Assembly (NCBI GenBank): GCA_944989445.1
Contig: CALYLW010000168.1
Span: 62,001-126,000, forward strand
DNA from: Ampullaceana balthica
Taxonomy: Eukaryota > Mollusca > Gastropoda > Lymnaeidae
DNA: 64,000 nucleotides
Reading direction: 5' to 3'
Every line of letters begins with the position of its first letter. Positions within the stretch are counted from its first letter, which is position 1. The notes under the pieces were generated by a model. The model saw only the letters and a list, made by a program, of their open reading frames with translations. It did not search any database and was not told the DNA's origin. Made by a program: the position numbers and the translations under genes. Positions 1 through 10,670 of the stretch are shown here, in pieces.

Positions 1-273
1 CTTTGATTGCATTTAATTAATTGCTCTACAAACCCAAGCTTCACGTTCTGAGACCAACAGAAGTTCGTACCATAATTTTTGGTATGCTTAACACTTATGT
101 TGATACAACATATTCACATTCAACACTCCCGTAATTTAAAAAAATAATAACCAGGCATCATATTTTTAAAAAAAAATTAAATATTAAATATATTTTGGCA
201 CATTTTCCTTTCTTTGATAAAGGTGTTTCCCTTGTAGAGTTGGATTAATATAGGTGAATGAAAGAGTACTTAC

Positions 274-389
274 CAAATAAAAGAGAAAATTGTAGGCAAG
301 ACTGACACAGGCACAACAGCTCCTAATGCCCAGCACACCAGACCAGTACAAACAAAAGGATAAACTGTAAATAACGCCTGCTCTACAAT
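274..389 (-). CDS. Exon E of membrane-protein gene (last exon visible)
   Basis: The 116-nt exon has a CACAG acceptor and a GTAAGT donor. It encodes two hydrophobic stretches (LFTVYPFVCTGLVCWALGA and VSVLPTIFSFI) and leaves two bases of a Trp codon, so coding continues in an exon left of this window. A possible acceptor near base 48 would create a stop at once and is not accepted. Confidence 0.78.
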
Positions 390-3300
390 CTGTGGAAAGA
401 GGCCAATTTTTTAAACTTTTGCAACATTTATTCTTACTGATTTTTACAGTTTTATTTAACTTGCTCTGTCTCTTGTGTCTTAACCTTGTAATCAATATTT
501 TACCAACTTTCAATCATCTGACTGAATTTAAACTTTGCATACATGTCCTTTTCCTATCAATGGTAATCCCTTATTTCAGCGCATTTTAAATTTTTAGAAC
601 AAAATAAATAAAATAACTTACTTTTACTAATTTAAACACTTAAATCAGAAAAAAAAAGTATTTAATGCTTTACAATTAGTTTTTCATGTGTTTTGTTAAG
701 TTTAAAGTGGTTTTTAACTTAGAAAAGGGTTTTTAAAAGCAGACTTCCAACAACAACAATGGCGCTGTTAGTCACAGAAGATAGTGAAATATACAAATTT
801 TTATTTTGTACAAATCGTAAAATAGTAATTTTATTTCAACAAAAAAATAATGTTTTAATTTTAAAATAGATTTCATAATAATTATTAATGAAGTAAGTTT
901 GAAAAAATGTTTTTTTGATGACTTGAAATATAAAATGTGCTGAACTAAGGGAACTATCAATTATAATCAATAAATAAGTTAGTTAATTTTTAACTGATAT
1001 TGCATTTATAAAGGTATTAAGCCATATAATTAACATGACTGTAGGTGCAGAGCAGTAGTATGTTAGCCTTCTGACCTAGAGACCTGAATACAGTCCCAGG
1101 AGTTTACCAAAAGTAACATTTCATTTTCTTTTAATTTTATTTCAATAAAATATAGTGAGAAAAAGTATTTTTCACGAAATTTGAAAAATGTGCACTATGT
1201 ATAAAGTTTCTGCCATACAATTTGTACAGCAGTGATAGCTCCATGGCAAAGTTTTTTTTTGTTGAAAATAATTTTTCAATCTCCAATTCAAGAAGTACAC
1301 ATTACGTACAGTAGTAATTAACAACAGATCTCTTAGACATTCAATTTTGGTTACTCTATTAAACTTTATCAATTCAATTTTGACTGAAACTGGTTGAAAA
1401 CATTAAAGCACACTTTAGTGCAGTGTTGTCCAACCGGTGTGCCGCGGCACACTAGTGTGCCGCGAGAAAATTTTAGTGTGCCGCGAAAGATTTCAAAAAT
1501 GCCATAAATTGCTAGGCTTTTCGAACCTTCAAGTTTGGGAAAAAAAAATATCCTTAACCGAAAAAGAATTTTAAAAAAAACTTTTCATGTTTGTATTGTT
1601 CTGGTTGTGAGAATCTCTTGAAAGCTACAAAATTTCTCTCCTCCATTGGGAATAAATATCTGTTGTAAGTAAATAAAAACCCTTTCCTGCTGTTCACTTT
1701 TTTAAAAACTTTTAATTACAGACGGCTATGGATAATTTTTTGAAGAGAAGCCAGAAGGATTCCAGCGAGCATCAAAATGGAGAGAGAGAGCTGCGACATC
1801 CAAGAAGAATGTTACCAAACGAAATATCACGAGAAATATCTTGAGTATGGTTTCATACAATGTGCAAATGATCCTTCTCTTCCGTTTTGTCTTAATTGTA
1901 ACATGGCATTGTCCAACGAGTCCATGAACCCCAATAAACTGAAGCGGCATCTGAACTCAAATCATCCAGGATTGAAAGACAAGCCGAAAAGTTATTTCGC
2001 ATCCATTCGGTGCAACTTAGAGCAGCAATAAAAAATAATGAAGAAATTTTCCTCAATTCCTGTCAAAGCTCAGTTAGCAAAAGCTATAAAATTGCGAATC
2101 TTTTGGTCAAACAAAAGGAAATCTCATTTTGACGCTGAGACAATCATATTGCCGTCTTTACGAATCGCAGTTGAGACTATGGAGTTGGGACCCGACGCTG
2201 TTGAAAAAATAAATAAGATTCCACCATCTCACCAGACGATGGGACGTCGGATTGCTGACATTTCGACAGATTTGGACAATCAAATTAAAGAGCATTTTGC
2301 GGAAGCCGACGACATCCAAAAGCTCTGGGCAATGCAAATCGATGAAAGTACTGACATCAGCGGAAAGGCGCAACTGCTCGCATACGTCAGACGTGAAAGA
2401 CTGCAGATGATAGACAGAGAAATGAGAGTTTGCTTATCCAGCAATGAGCGCGTTTTGAGCTCATCTGCTCCAAAGAAAACGCTCAAGTATCTCATTAATT
2501 ATGAAAAACTAGCGTACACCCGTCAAAAATGACGGAAGTTTTCAGCTGAAATCTATTTATTTTATAAAAAATGCATTTTTTAGGGCGCCTACGGGCGCCG
2601 ACCTTTTTCAAAAGCCCAACTAACTTGTCCTTGTTTGATAAATACGAAATATTAAACTTTCTGAAATGTACACAAAGTATTTAATAATAGGGGTTGCAGG
2701 GCGCCTACGGCGCCCCCTTTATTTTTTTGATTTTATAATTAACCATCATCAAATCCTCTTTTTACATTGATCCCTTTTCCAAAATTAAAATATGAGCGAA
2801 AACAATGACGTCATATAATATTTTTTTACAGCGCATATTTAATTTGCACACCTTTTGATGCTTTGGTGCAGTAATTTGGTTTTCACTGCTTTCTAATATT
2901 AGTAGCGTCAGGACTGACAGACACTACTTGCGTGACAATTGCAAATTATATTGTTTATAATCTTTTGAATAAACACTGATTTCTTGTTTTTTTTTGTGAG
3001 GTGTGCCGCGCAAATTTTTTACCAGTTTAGTGTGCCGTGAACGACTTTCGGTTGGACAACACTGCTTTAGTGACACTAAAATAAAAGTAGGTTATTTTCA
3101 AAATATTTCGTTTATGTCTTTTTATTTCCCTGTTAAAAATAGGGCTTGTGATTGTTTTCAATTTTAAAAAAAACACGAAAATTAAAAATCACATACTCAA
3201 ATATAACTTGCCTACTTAAATTATTTATCACTGGAGAATGTCTATTAAGAAATGTAGCACTTACCAGAAATAGTTCAAATCAATTTTAAAAAATAAACTA

Positions 3301-5917
3301 ATTAAAGTTTTAAAAAATCTTATCACTTGACTGGCATTCTTTATTATGCACGTTCCTAATCTTTAAAAAACAATTATAAGAGTATAGGAAATGGACTTTC
3401 AGCACAATGTGATTTTTTACAAGAAAAACTTAATCCAATAATATTTAACAAGGTTTTAGGTAAATTGTATTTATTGCTATTCTTAACATAAAATGTATTT
3501 CCCACCCCCCACGATAGAAACTGTAAGCAGTAAGCAGAAAAGAAAATTGCTTTTCTAATTGCAATTTGTTCACTTTCAGCCACCTCACAGTAAACCATTT
3601 ATATCAACAGGGTGTTGCTCAGTGTCTTTAGGAAATTTTTTTTAATGTTTTCATCAATATTTGGGCCTGTGGCAATGATAAAGAATTTACACACTGTGAC
3701 ACTATGCATCTGATCTTCGTAGTTAATTTATTTTGAAGGAACAAAAAAAACAGTTTTAAGAATTGCTGGAACTAAAAATGTTTTTATCTCATTAAATGTA
3801 AACACTTACGGCAGCCAGAGTTGGCTCCTCCATCCTGAAAGCTTTGAACTGCAACAAGACCCAACCAGCTGTCATTATCACAAAAAGGTTTACCATCACA
3901 ATTAGCAGGAAATGCCAGCTTGACAACCTAAAAGAAAGTGACTTTTTATATTTTGCAGTTTGCAATATTTTTTTAGTAGTAATAAAAATTCATATTTTAA
4001 ACCAAAATAACTCCTTTTATATTTATAATAGAAGAGTTTGTTCAATATGTAAAAGTAAAGTTCCCTTTTCAGATGGTGCTGGTCTATAGGGCAAATGAAG
4101 CAACTTGCAAAGGTTTCTATAGGCACAGCATACGAGGGGGTTGTGTGGCTAGTCCAATGCCCATTGCCCTTACTTTACCCCAACTAATGTCAGGTACCTA
4201 TTCGGAGCTGGGTGGACTCAGGGGTCCCCTTAGCCACGGGAACAATCCCCTGCCTTCACAGAGGTTGGAACCTATGACTCAAATTATGTCAGACAAGTGT
4301 GCTGCCGACCACCGCACCCCTGTTCTATTCATAGCACAAAAATATTTGTATGTTTAAATTATATCTAATACCATAAGTATACTATTGAGCTCAAAGGTAA
4401 TGCTTTGTAACATAATAAATTAATATTATTCACATTTTTTAAAAATATTAATTACAGATAATTGCTGCCTATTTGAATTATTATAATGTGTTACTTATAA
4501 GTGAATGAACAGATAACTTACCAAAGTAAGGGTAGAACTGAAGCTAGCACAAAAGTATGACTTGGAATGAAGATGATTACAAATGTAATGACACACCTGT
4601 AGTCAAATATATTTTCTATTAAAAAACCATTATCTCTATTTTAAAAAAGTATTACAACTTAAAAATCGAAAATCATTATATTTATAGCCCTTCTTGTAAT
4701 TTAAACAAAAAATCAAATTTCTCAATATAGTTGAAACAGCAAAACATGGATAAGTTTTGATTACTTAAAAATTACCTTCGACTGTCACCAAGCTGTGACA
4801 TAATTGCTAGAAGTGCTGTACCAATGGCTGTCATGAGAACCAAGCTGAAAATTTTGAAATTGAACAATGAAAATTACTTATTATTAAGTATCCTTGAATT
4901 TATTAAGCTAATTCAAAGTCAAATTATTTCTGGGGAAAAAAATAATAAACTTCTTAGACATCTAAAATTTAGTTTGCCTAAGAGAACAACTAATTCATGC
5001 ATGAAAAAATAATCATTTAGAATGATATTTTCAAAATTTAAAATTAAAGCTTCAATTAAATAAATAAAATGTCTATAGTAAATTATTACCTAAATGACAT
5101 TCATGGAAATAGCATAAATTGTATAAACTAATTTATTTAAACTAAATATACAATCTATACATCAAACCCAGTTCTTCTATATTCGTTCAAAATATTATAA
5201 ATCCTCAGCTGCCTTTGACATTACAGTTTTGAAAATCTTATGAAATATGTTAAACTGCTATGCATTCTACATGACATCTAAAGAACATTTAAAATGATGA
5301 GGCTGCAATAATAAATGTATAAATTTCAAGACTGCTGGTATTATTTCAAGCAATTGACTACTAAGTGCCAAGCATCCATACCATAACTTAACATACTATA
5401 TAAGCTTTTTGTTCCTAAATAATTTAATAATTTTTTTTTCAATAAGCATCGGGTGTTAATCTTCTGTTTAAAAATTCGGAAAACGTATAAAGATCAGATG
5501 AAATTGTACCCTCTGCCAGATGTGACCCTAGGAGCAGACTTTATCATTAAAAGACGCTTTAAATTACATCATAGGTTATAAAAAAATAATCATCAATAAA
5601 ACAGAGCAAATAAAAAACATTAAAAATAAATTACATTTAAAAACTCACGTTTCTCCTCCAAGCGCTAAAATAAGCAGTTGAGCTGGAAGACTAGTGACAA
5701 AAATCCGTTTATTATATCGAAATAACCCAGGGTCTACTAAATTCTTGACTTTGACCTCTTCCCGTTCAGCTTTAGCCCAGTATGGATCAGGTAGAAACTG
5801 ATCATACAAAAATGGGTCATCCATTTCATCATCTGATGATTCAGATGGAGATCCATTTTGGACATTGGTCCTATGGTGTAGAGAATATTCTGCATCCTCA
5901 AGGAATGTTTCCATCAT
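274..5917 (-). CDS. Multi-pass membrane protein of unknown family, 5 coding exons, 3' end beyond window
   Basis: Coding exons on the minus strand are 5917-5649, 4844-4776, 4596-4522, 3927-3810 and 389-274. Every junction has AG acceptor and GT donor bases, and the phases fit: the 269, 69, 75, 118 and 116 nt pieces join without a frame break into about 216 residues. Residues 1-75 are acidic and soluble, with a Ser/Asp-rich patch (ESSDDEMDDPF). They are followed by hydrophobic segments that look like at least five membrane spans, two ending in tryptophan. Start: the first ATG after the acceptor at 5922, an ATGATG doublet. An acceptor directly before it implies an untranslated upstream exon that I could not locate. 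After the last exon a clean donor (GTAAGT) shows the gene continues left of base 274. I do not recognise the family and assign no function. Confidence is high that this is a real gene. Confidence 0.82.
1035..1115 (+). repeat. Degenerate tRNA-like SINE head
   Basis: The sequence around 1048-1108 resembles a decayed tRNA promoter: an A-box-like GCAGTAGTATGTTAGCCT, then a B-box-like GAATACAGTCCC. It lies in the fourth intron of the membrane-protein gene. Support is motif similarity only; no second copy was seen here. Confidence 0.3.
1421..3064 (+). mobile_element. hAT DNA transposon, ZBED-type, internally deleted and broken
   Basis: The terminal inverted repeats begin CAGTGTTGTCCAACCG at 1421 and end with the complementary sequence at 3064; both ends then run into GTGCCGC-rich subterminal sequence. 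An exact 8-bp target duplication CTTTAGTG flanks it (1413-1420 and 3065-3072), the hallmark of hAT insertion. The element is 1,644 bp, shorter than the roughly 2.5-4 kb usual for autonomous hATs. It sits in the fourth intron of the minus-strand membrane-protein gene, in the opposite orientation. Confidence 0.93.
1728..2529 (+). pseudogene. Broken hAT transposase with BED zinc finger (ZBED5-like)
   Basis: The reading starts at ATG 1728 with MDNFLKR, the usual opening of ZBED5-like transposases, and then shifts frame before 1780. The second frame (1777-2028) carries a BED-type finger: Cys-x2-Cys, then His-x4-His, in the stretch CLNCNM...KRHLNSNH. A stop at 2029 splits it from the third part (2038-2529), which reads into the conserved MQIDESTDISGKAQLL region holding the first catalytic Asp. 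The rest of the RNase-H-like domain and the C-terminal hATC dimerisation domain are missing. It is non-functional as it stands. Confidence 0.85.
3810..3927 (-). CDS. Exon D of membrane-protein gene
   Basis: The 118-nt exon has a TAG acceptor and a GTAAGT donor and ends in phase 0. It encodes a span beginning SSWHFLLIVMVNLFVIM, then a short cytosolic or lumenal loop FKAFRMEEPTLAA. Confidence 0.8.
4068..4332 (+). repeat. SINE-like retroposon copy 1
   Basis: The block 4185-4265 (GGAGCTGGGTGGACTCAGG, then a CACGGGAACAA... CTTCACAG stretch) recurs in reverse complement at 24030-24125. The right end (4270-4320) reads in reverse complement as a tRNA-like A-box/B-box pair (GTGGTCGGCAGCAC and a weak GGTTCC). 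It fits an old tRNA-derived SINE lying in the intron between exons C and D of the membrane-protein gene. Confidence 0.55.
4522..4596 (-). CDS. Exon C of membrane-protein gene
   Basis: The 75-nt exon follows a CAG acceptor and ends at a perfect GTAAGT donor. It encodes one long hydrophobic span (CVITFVIIFIPSHTFVL) and ends with two bases of a Trp codon. Confidence 0.8.
4776..4844 (-). CDS. Exon B of membrane-protein gene
   Basis: The 69-nt exon lies between a CAG acceptor and a GTAAT donor. It supplies one base to complete a Thr codon, then encodes a hydrophobic span ending in SQLGDSRR. It is too short to stand out as an ORF. Phase agreement with both neighbours is the main support. Confidence 0.8.
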
Positions 5918-5921
5918 GATG
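5649..5921 (-). CDS. Exon A of membrane-protein gene (start codon, acidic N-terminus)
   Basis: The acceptor TAG lies at 5924-5922 and the donor GTGAGT at 5648-5643. The ATG is at 5917, and four untranslated bases precede it. It encodes 89 codons plus two bases: an acidic soluble head, then FRYNKRIFVTSLPAQLLILALGG at the start of the first hydrophobic stretch. Confidence 0.82.
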
Positions 5922-6093
5922 CTAGGTTTTTGGAAAAAAAATAAAAGATACAGTTTAACATTTACTTATAACATTAAGATTTAAAAATTTTCTTTAAATC
6001 AACAAGCTGAAGCAGCGGCGTAGCGTGGGTATGTGCCGCCCAGGGCAGAACCCAAATTTGCCGCCCCCCCCTCGAAAAATATGTTAATGCTAT

Positions 6094-6488
6094 AAGGTCT
6101 GTCCATAAATGACGTCACGCACCTATATTTGTGACGATGCGTGACGAGGGGGGAAGGGGGGTTAAGAATTGTGACGTCACGTGAAAACACGCTACTTTAA
6201 ATCAAAATTCCACTTAAATATTCGATTTCTTACTATTTTTATGACGTTTTACAAGGATTCGCTTGTGTTACGATATTACAGTGCAGTCTTACACTAAATA
6301 CATACTAAAATGACAATAAATTGATTTGAAAAATACTCATTTTCAAATGGAAATTACTGCTTTTAGGGGAGAGGTCACAGCTTTGTGACGTCATAATGGT
6401 GGGGGAGGGGTCTAAGTTTTTGTGACGAGGAGTTGGGGGGTTAAAAAATCGACCAAAATCGCGTGACGTTTTTTAAGTAAAGATACCA
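6094..6488 (+). mobile_element. CGTCA-rich TIR element (MITE-like)
   Basis: The left end GGTCTGTCCATAAATGACGT at 6095 and the right end, ending ...CGTGACGT...AGATACC near 6488, are imperfect inverted repeats of about 25 bp that converge on ACGTCACGC. Inside are three further GTGACG(T/A) blocks with G-runs. No coding sequence. The superfamily is unassigned and the exact borders are uncertain by a few bases. Confidence 0.6.
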
Positions 6489-6510
6489 GGTAGTCTTTAT
6501 CTATATATAT

Positions 6511-7934
6511 GTTACGGCCAAACCCAGAAGTCCGGCCAATTCGCGAAGTGGCTGGGTATCCTTGGCCAAAGCCCGATGTTTATAAAGGAATACTACATCT
6601 GTCGTTTCTGGTGTGTTGGCGTGTACGGTTTAGAAAAAAGGGTGGCACGCTGTGACGATACTCTTGCGTTAGTCTTTCCTTTTCGGAGAAGGTCCAGACA
6701 TTGTGACTAGTTCTTATTATTCTGACACAGTGGTTTCATTGTGAATACTGTATTACTTGTACTGTATTTATAACTTATTATTCTGGAACAGGGGTTTCAT
6801 TGCGATTTCTGTATTACTCGTATTTATAACTTCTCAATCAACGATTCCAGTTGAAAAGATAAGTCATAGGGCCCGTATAGCATGTGTCGTGGGTTGTAAT
6901 AACACAATACTAAGTATACTGAGGCTATTGAACAAGTCCATGCCGATTCGACCACAGTACGTTTCGACCCTTATGTTTCTACACCTTAAAATAGTTTTAT
7001 TTATTTATTTTATAAATGATTTTTTTTTAAATTTCATTTTTAACGACTATTAACGTTGCATTTATAATGGGACGATTGAAAAAAGTTTATACACTGACAA
7101 CCTGTTAATATTCAATGCGAATTCATGATTGTGGTATGTTCGCCATTTTATAAAGTAGAAAGTCCTTCCAACCCTATCCAAATCCACACCCATCTCGATC
7201 CGATGTAATCGGACAATAAAAAGGCCATGTGGTCAGATAAAGGTACGTACATTCTCTCTGCCCCACTCCCTTTATTTACCTTGCCCATAAGTCTTGCCAA
7301 CACACGGTGTCATGTGGTTGTCACTAAGTCTAGCCCTCGTAACTTGTCATTATGTAACATGTGCCAGGCAACGAACAGTCCCTGGTCTCGGTAGACTTCT
7401 CTTTATCGATCCACCCCAATCAAAGTCGCGATGTAATCAGACAAAAAAACCCGTAGAAACAAAATTTTTGACTATAAATCCCTTATATATGAGACATCAT
7501 TAAAATTATTGATTATGTGCAATATAATATGCACCACGCGAAAATCATTTAAAGACTGACTTAACTCTCCTTGCTGAAAAACACGAGGATGTGGTCATAG
7601 ATAAATGAAGAACAAATGTTTACGTAATACAAAATGTCATAAAAGTTCATCCTGTTGTAATAACTGATAACAGAAAGAAATAGTTTACTCTACTTATTAA
7701 GTTTCACTTTTGTAACTGATTTTTATTATTTGTAACTAACAATCAATGTTACGTAATAAATATTACTAGTCAACCTTCAATCTGCTCATGACTGATTTCT
7801 TCGGGCTTTGGCCGATCGACCCTAGCCATTTCGCGAACTGGCCGGCCAAAGCTCGAATTTCGGGCTTTGGCCGGCTAATTTACAGCCTCATTGGCCACTT
7901 CGCGAATTGGTCGATTTTGGGCTTTGGCCGTAAC
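6511..7934 (+). mobile_element. TIR transposon inserted in the Helitron 5' end
   Basis: The left end GTTACGGCCAAACCC (6511) and the right end GGGCTTTGGCCGTAAC (ending 7934) are inverted repeats. The pairing continues inward through CCAATTCGCGAAGTGGC and further GGCCAAAGCCCGA blocks, so each arm is over 60 bp long. The flanks on both sides are TATATA, so the target duplication cannot be read. No transposase is visible in 1,424 bp. Superfamily unknown. Confidence 0.75.
6711..6830 (+). repeat. Two-copy tandem repeat, ~60 bp
   Basis: The unit TTATTATTCTG...CACAG... GTTTCATTG...CTGTATTAC...TATTTATAAC occurs at about 6711-6772 and again at 6773-6830 with scattered changes. It lies inside the TIR element. 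Confidence 0.6.
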
Positions 7935-8097
7935 ATATATAAAAATCAAAGTATGTCTGTGTGTGTGTGTATGTCCTTTATAGCTGACTAAACCATTCAT
8001 CCGATCGTCATGAAATTTTGGAGAATGTTGAGTACCCACCTGGGATGGTAACTGGCAACTCTTTTTTCTAAATTTAACACTCATGGGGCACAGGGGA

Positions 8098-10490
8098 CCC
8101 ATAATGTCATTTGTTGCTTATATGAGCTATATAAAAATTAGTTTAAGCGCTAGCTACTGTGTAAATTGTTGGATCTTAACCAAACTTTGTATATAACAAC
8201 TTGATAGCCAATATTAAAAAACCATAGGGCACTGAACTCCTATAAGTCATTCCTTTGGGGCCCAAAAAGTTCCATTTCTTAAACGTTTAAGATTTTATTC
8301 ACAATTCAGTTATTAACAATCTTAACAAATAATGGCACATGTATCCATTATTATACAAATTGAAATGAACAGTTGTTTTGAGCTTTATATTTTGCACTGA
8401 ATGGGCCCTGGGGCCCTTAATGTCTTTTTTGCTTATATAAGCTATATAAAAATTAATTTATGCGTTAGCTACTGAGTAAATGAATGGATCTTAACCAAAA
8501 TTTGAATACAAAAACTTGGTAGCCCATATTAAAATACTATAGGGCACAGAACTTCAAATGTCCATTCTTTCGGGGCCGGTGGTCCCAAATGTATTTTCTT
8601 CATATATGTATAAGATATTTTTTCACATTCAATTTTTCACGATCCAGAGGAATATATTTTTGAGGAAACTGAATTAAAATGAACAGGTTTTTGAAATTAA
8701 CATCTTTCAACGAAGGGGCCCAGGGGCCCCTAAATGTCGGTTTTTTTCTAATATTATCTGTATAAAAATTAGTATTAGCGTAAAATACTGAGAAAATTAA
8801 TGTATCTTGACCCATTTTAGTATATAAAAACTCAGGGGTCTATATTTTATTACAATAGGGCACTGAACTCCTAATTTTCATTCCCTCGGGGCTGGGGGCC
8901 CAAACTGTCTTTTTTAGTAAATGTTTAATATTTTATCGTCCATTCAATTTTTAACAATATTGAGAATTATAAATAAATGTATGTATTTTGAAATTTATTT
9001 AAATGAACATATGTTTTGCACTTTATTTCTTGTAATAATTGGGCCCTGGGGCCCTTAACGTCGAGCTTTATAAAAAATTATTTTATGCGTTAGCTACTGA
9101 GTAAATGATTGGATCTTAACCAAATTTTGTATACAAAAACTTGGTAGCCCATATTAAAATACTTAAGGTTTCTGAACTTTTTATGTCAATTTCTTCGGGG
9201 CAGGGGGCCCCAAATGTCTTTTTTCATATATGTTTAAGATATTTTTGCCATTCACTTTTTAACGATCTTGATAATATATATCCCTGATGAAACTGAATTA
9301 AAATGAAAAAGGTTTTTGAAATTGACATCTCACACCGAATAGGCCCGGGCCCCCTTTATGTCGTTTTATTTCACTATATCTCTATATTTATAAATCAAAG
9401 TATGTCTGTGTGTGTGTGTGTGCATGTCCTTTATAGCTGACTAAACCATTCACCCGATCGTCATGAACTTATTCGAGACTGTTTAGTATGCTCCCGGGAT
9501 AATAACTGGCAACTTTTATTTCGAAATTTAACACTCATGGGGCTCCGGGGGCCCATAATGTCATGTTTTGCTTAAATGAGCTATATAAAATTAGTTTAAG
9601 CGTTAGCTACTGTGTTAATTGATGGATCTTAACTAAACTTTGTATATAAAAACTTGACAGCCAATATTAAAATACCATAGGGCAATAAACTCCTAATGAC
9701 CATTCCTTCGGGCCTGGGGGCCCAAAATGACATTTTTCTTCTACTTTTAAAATGTATTCCTCAATTCAATTATTAAAAAACTTGACAAATAATGGTAAAT
9801 GTATCCACTATTATCCATATTGAAATGAACAGGTTTCTGAACTTCATATCTTGCCCTGAATGTGCCCCGGGGCCCTTAATTTCGTTTTTTGCTTATATGA
9901 GCTATATAAATATTAGTTTATGCGTTAGCTACTTAGTAAATGAAATAGATCTTCACCAAACTTTGTATACAAAAACTTGGTAGCCCATATTAAAATGCTA
10001 TAGGGCACTGAACTTCTAATGTCAATATCTTTGGGGCCGGGGGCCCCAAATGTCTTTTTTTCATATATGTTTAAGATATTTTTCCTATTCAATTTTTAAA
10101 GATCTTGAGAAATATATCCACAATAAAACTGAATTAAAATGAACAGGATTTTGAAGTTGACCTCTTGCACCGAATGGGCCTGAGGCCCCTTAATGTCATT
10201 TTCCCCCTATATTAGCTATATAAAAAGTAGTTTAAGCGTTAGATAATAAGAAAATAACTGGATTTTGACCAAACTTTAGTATATAAAAACTTAAGAGCCT
10301 ATATTACTATAGTGCACTGAACTCCTAATGTCCATTCCCTCGGAGCTGGGGGCCCCAAATGTCTTTTTACTGAACTTTAATAATTGTATTCCCTATTAAA
10401 TTTTACACGATATTGAGGAATATAGCTTGAGTACAATGGCAATAAAAAAACTATATTATCACTCATTTTGGGGCCGGGGCCCTTAATATC
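8098..10490 (+). repeat. ~315-bp satellite-like array inside the Helitron
   Basis: The anchor GCGTTAGCTACTG or a variant occurs near 8147, 8462, 8776, 9085, 9598, 9920 and 10234. Spacings are 315, 314, 309, then 513 (where a second Helitron 5' leader intervenes), then 322 and 314. Each unit also carries GGGCCC-rich joints (GGGGCCGGGGGCCC) and the phrase ACTTGGTAGCCCATATTAAAATAC. Units differ from one another by many substitutions, so the array is old or was amplified from diverged units. Confidence 0.85.
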
Positions 10491-10670
10491 GTTCCTTCTT
10501 TTGTACGCTATTTAATTATTAATTTATTTATCCGTTTGCTATGAAACTTGGAATTTTTTCCACTCTTCACGAAGGTTTCTGCATAATTGTTTTTAAACAT
10601 AACACTCATTGGTTTCTTTAAATTTATTCATTTTTACTGAGATCGTTGCAACGCACGACGGGTCTGCTAG

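Larger units (their letters stand above)
6500..10670 (+). mobile_element. Non-autonomous Helitron with internal tandem array
   Basis: The 5' end TCTATATATAT begins directly after an A (6499). The 3' end ...CGCACGACGGGTCTGCTAG finishes at 10670 before a T, as expected for Helitron insertion between A and T without a target duplication. Near the 5' end the text runs TATGTCTGTGTGTGTG...TAGCTGACTAAACCATTCATCCGATCG, typical of Helitron leaders. No Rep/helicase ORF is present. The interior is a ~315-bp tandem array (about 8100-10490). A second copy of the 5' leader lies at 9370-9560, 1,449 bp after the first. Confidence 0.8.

Noticed and set aside
1..48. Possible sixth exon of the membrane-protein gene after an AG at about 48
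   Set aside because: Joining it to exon E makes TGA at the junction, so either it is not an exon or the borders are wrong.
10560..10670. Strong hairpin typical of Helitron 3' ends
   Set aside because: Only a weak CGTTGCAACG palindrome is seen before CTAG. The end call rests on the terminal CTAG-T and the 5' leader, not on a clear hairpin.
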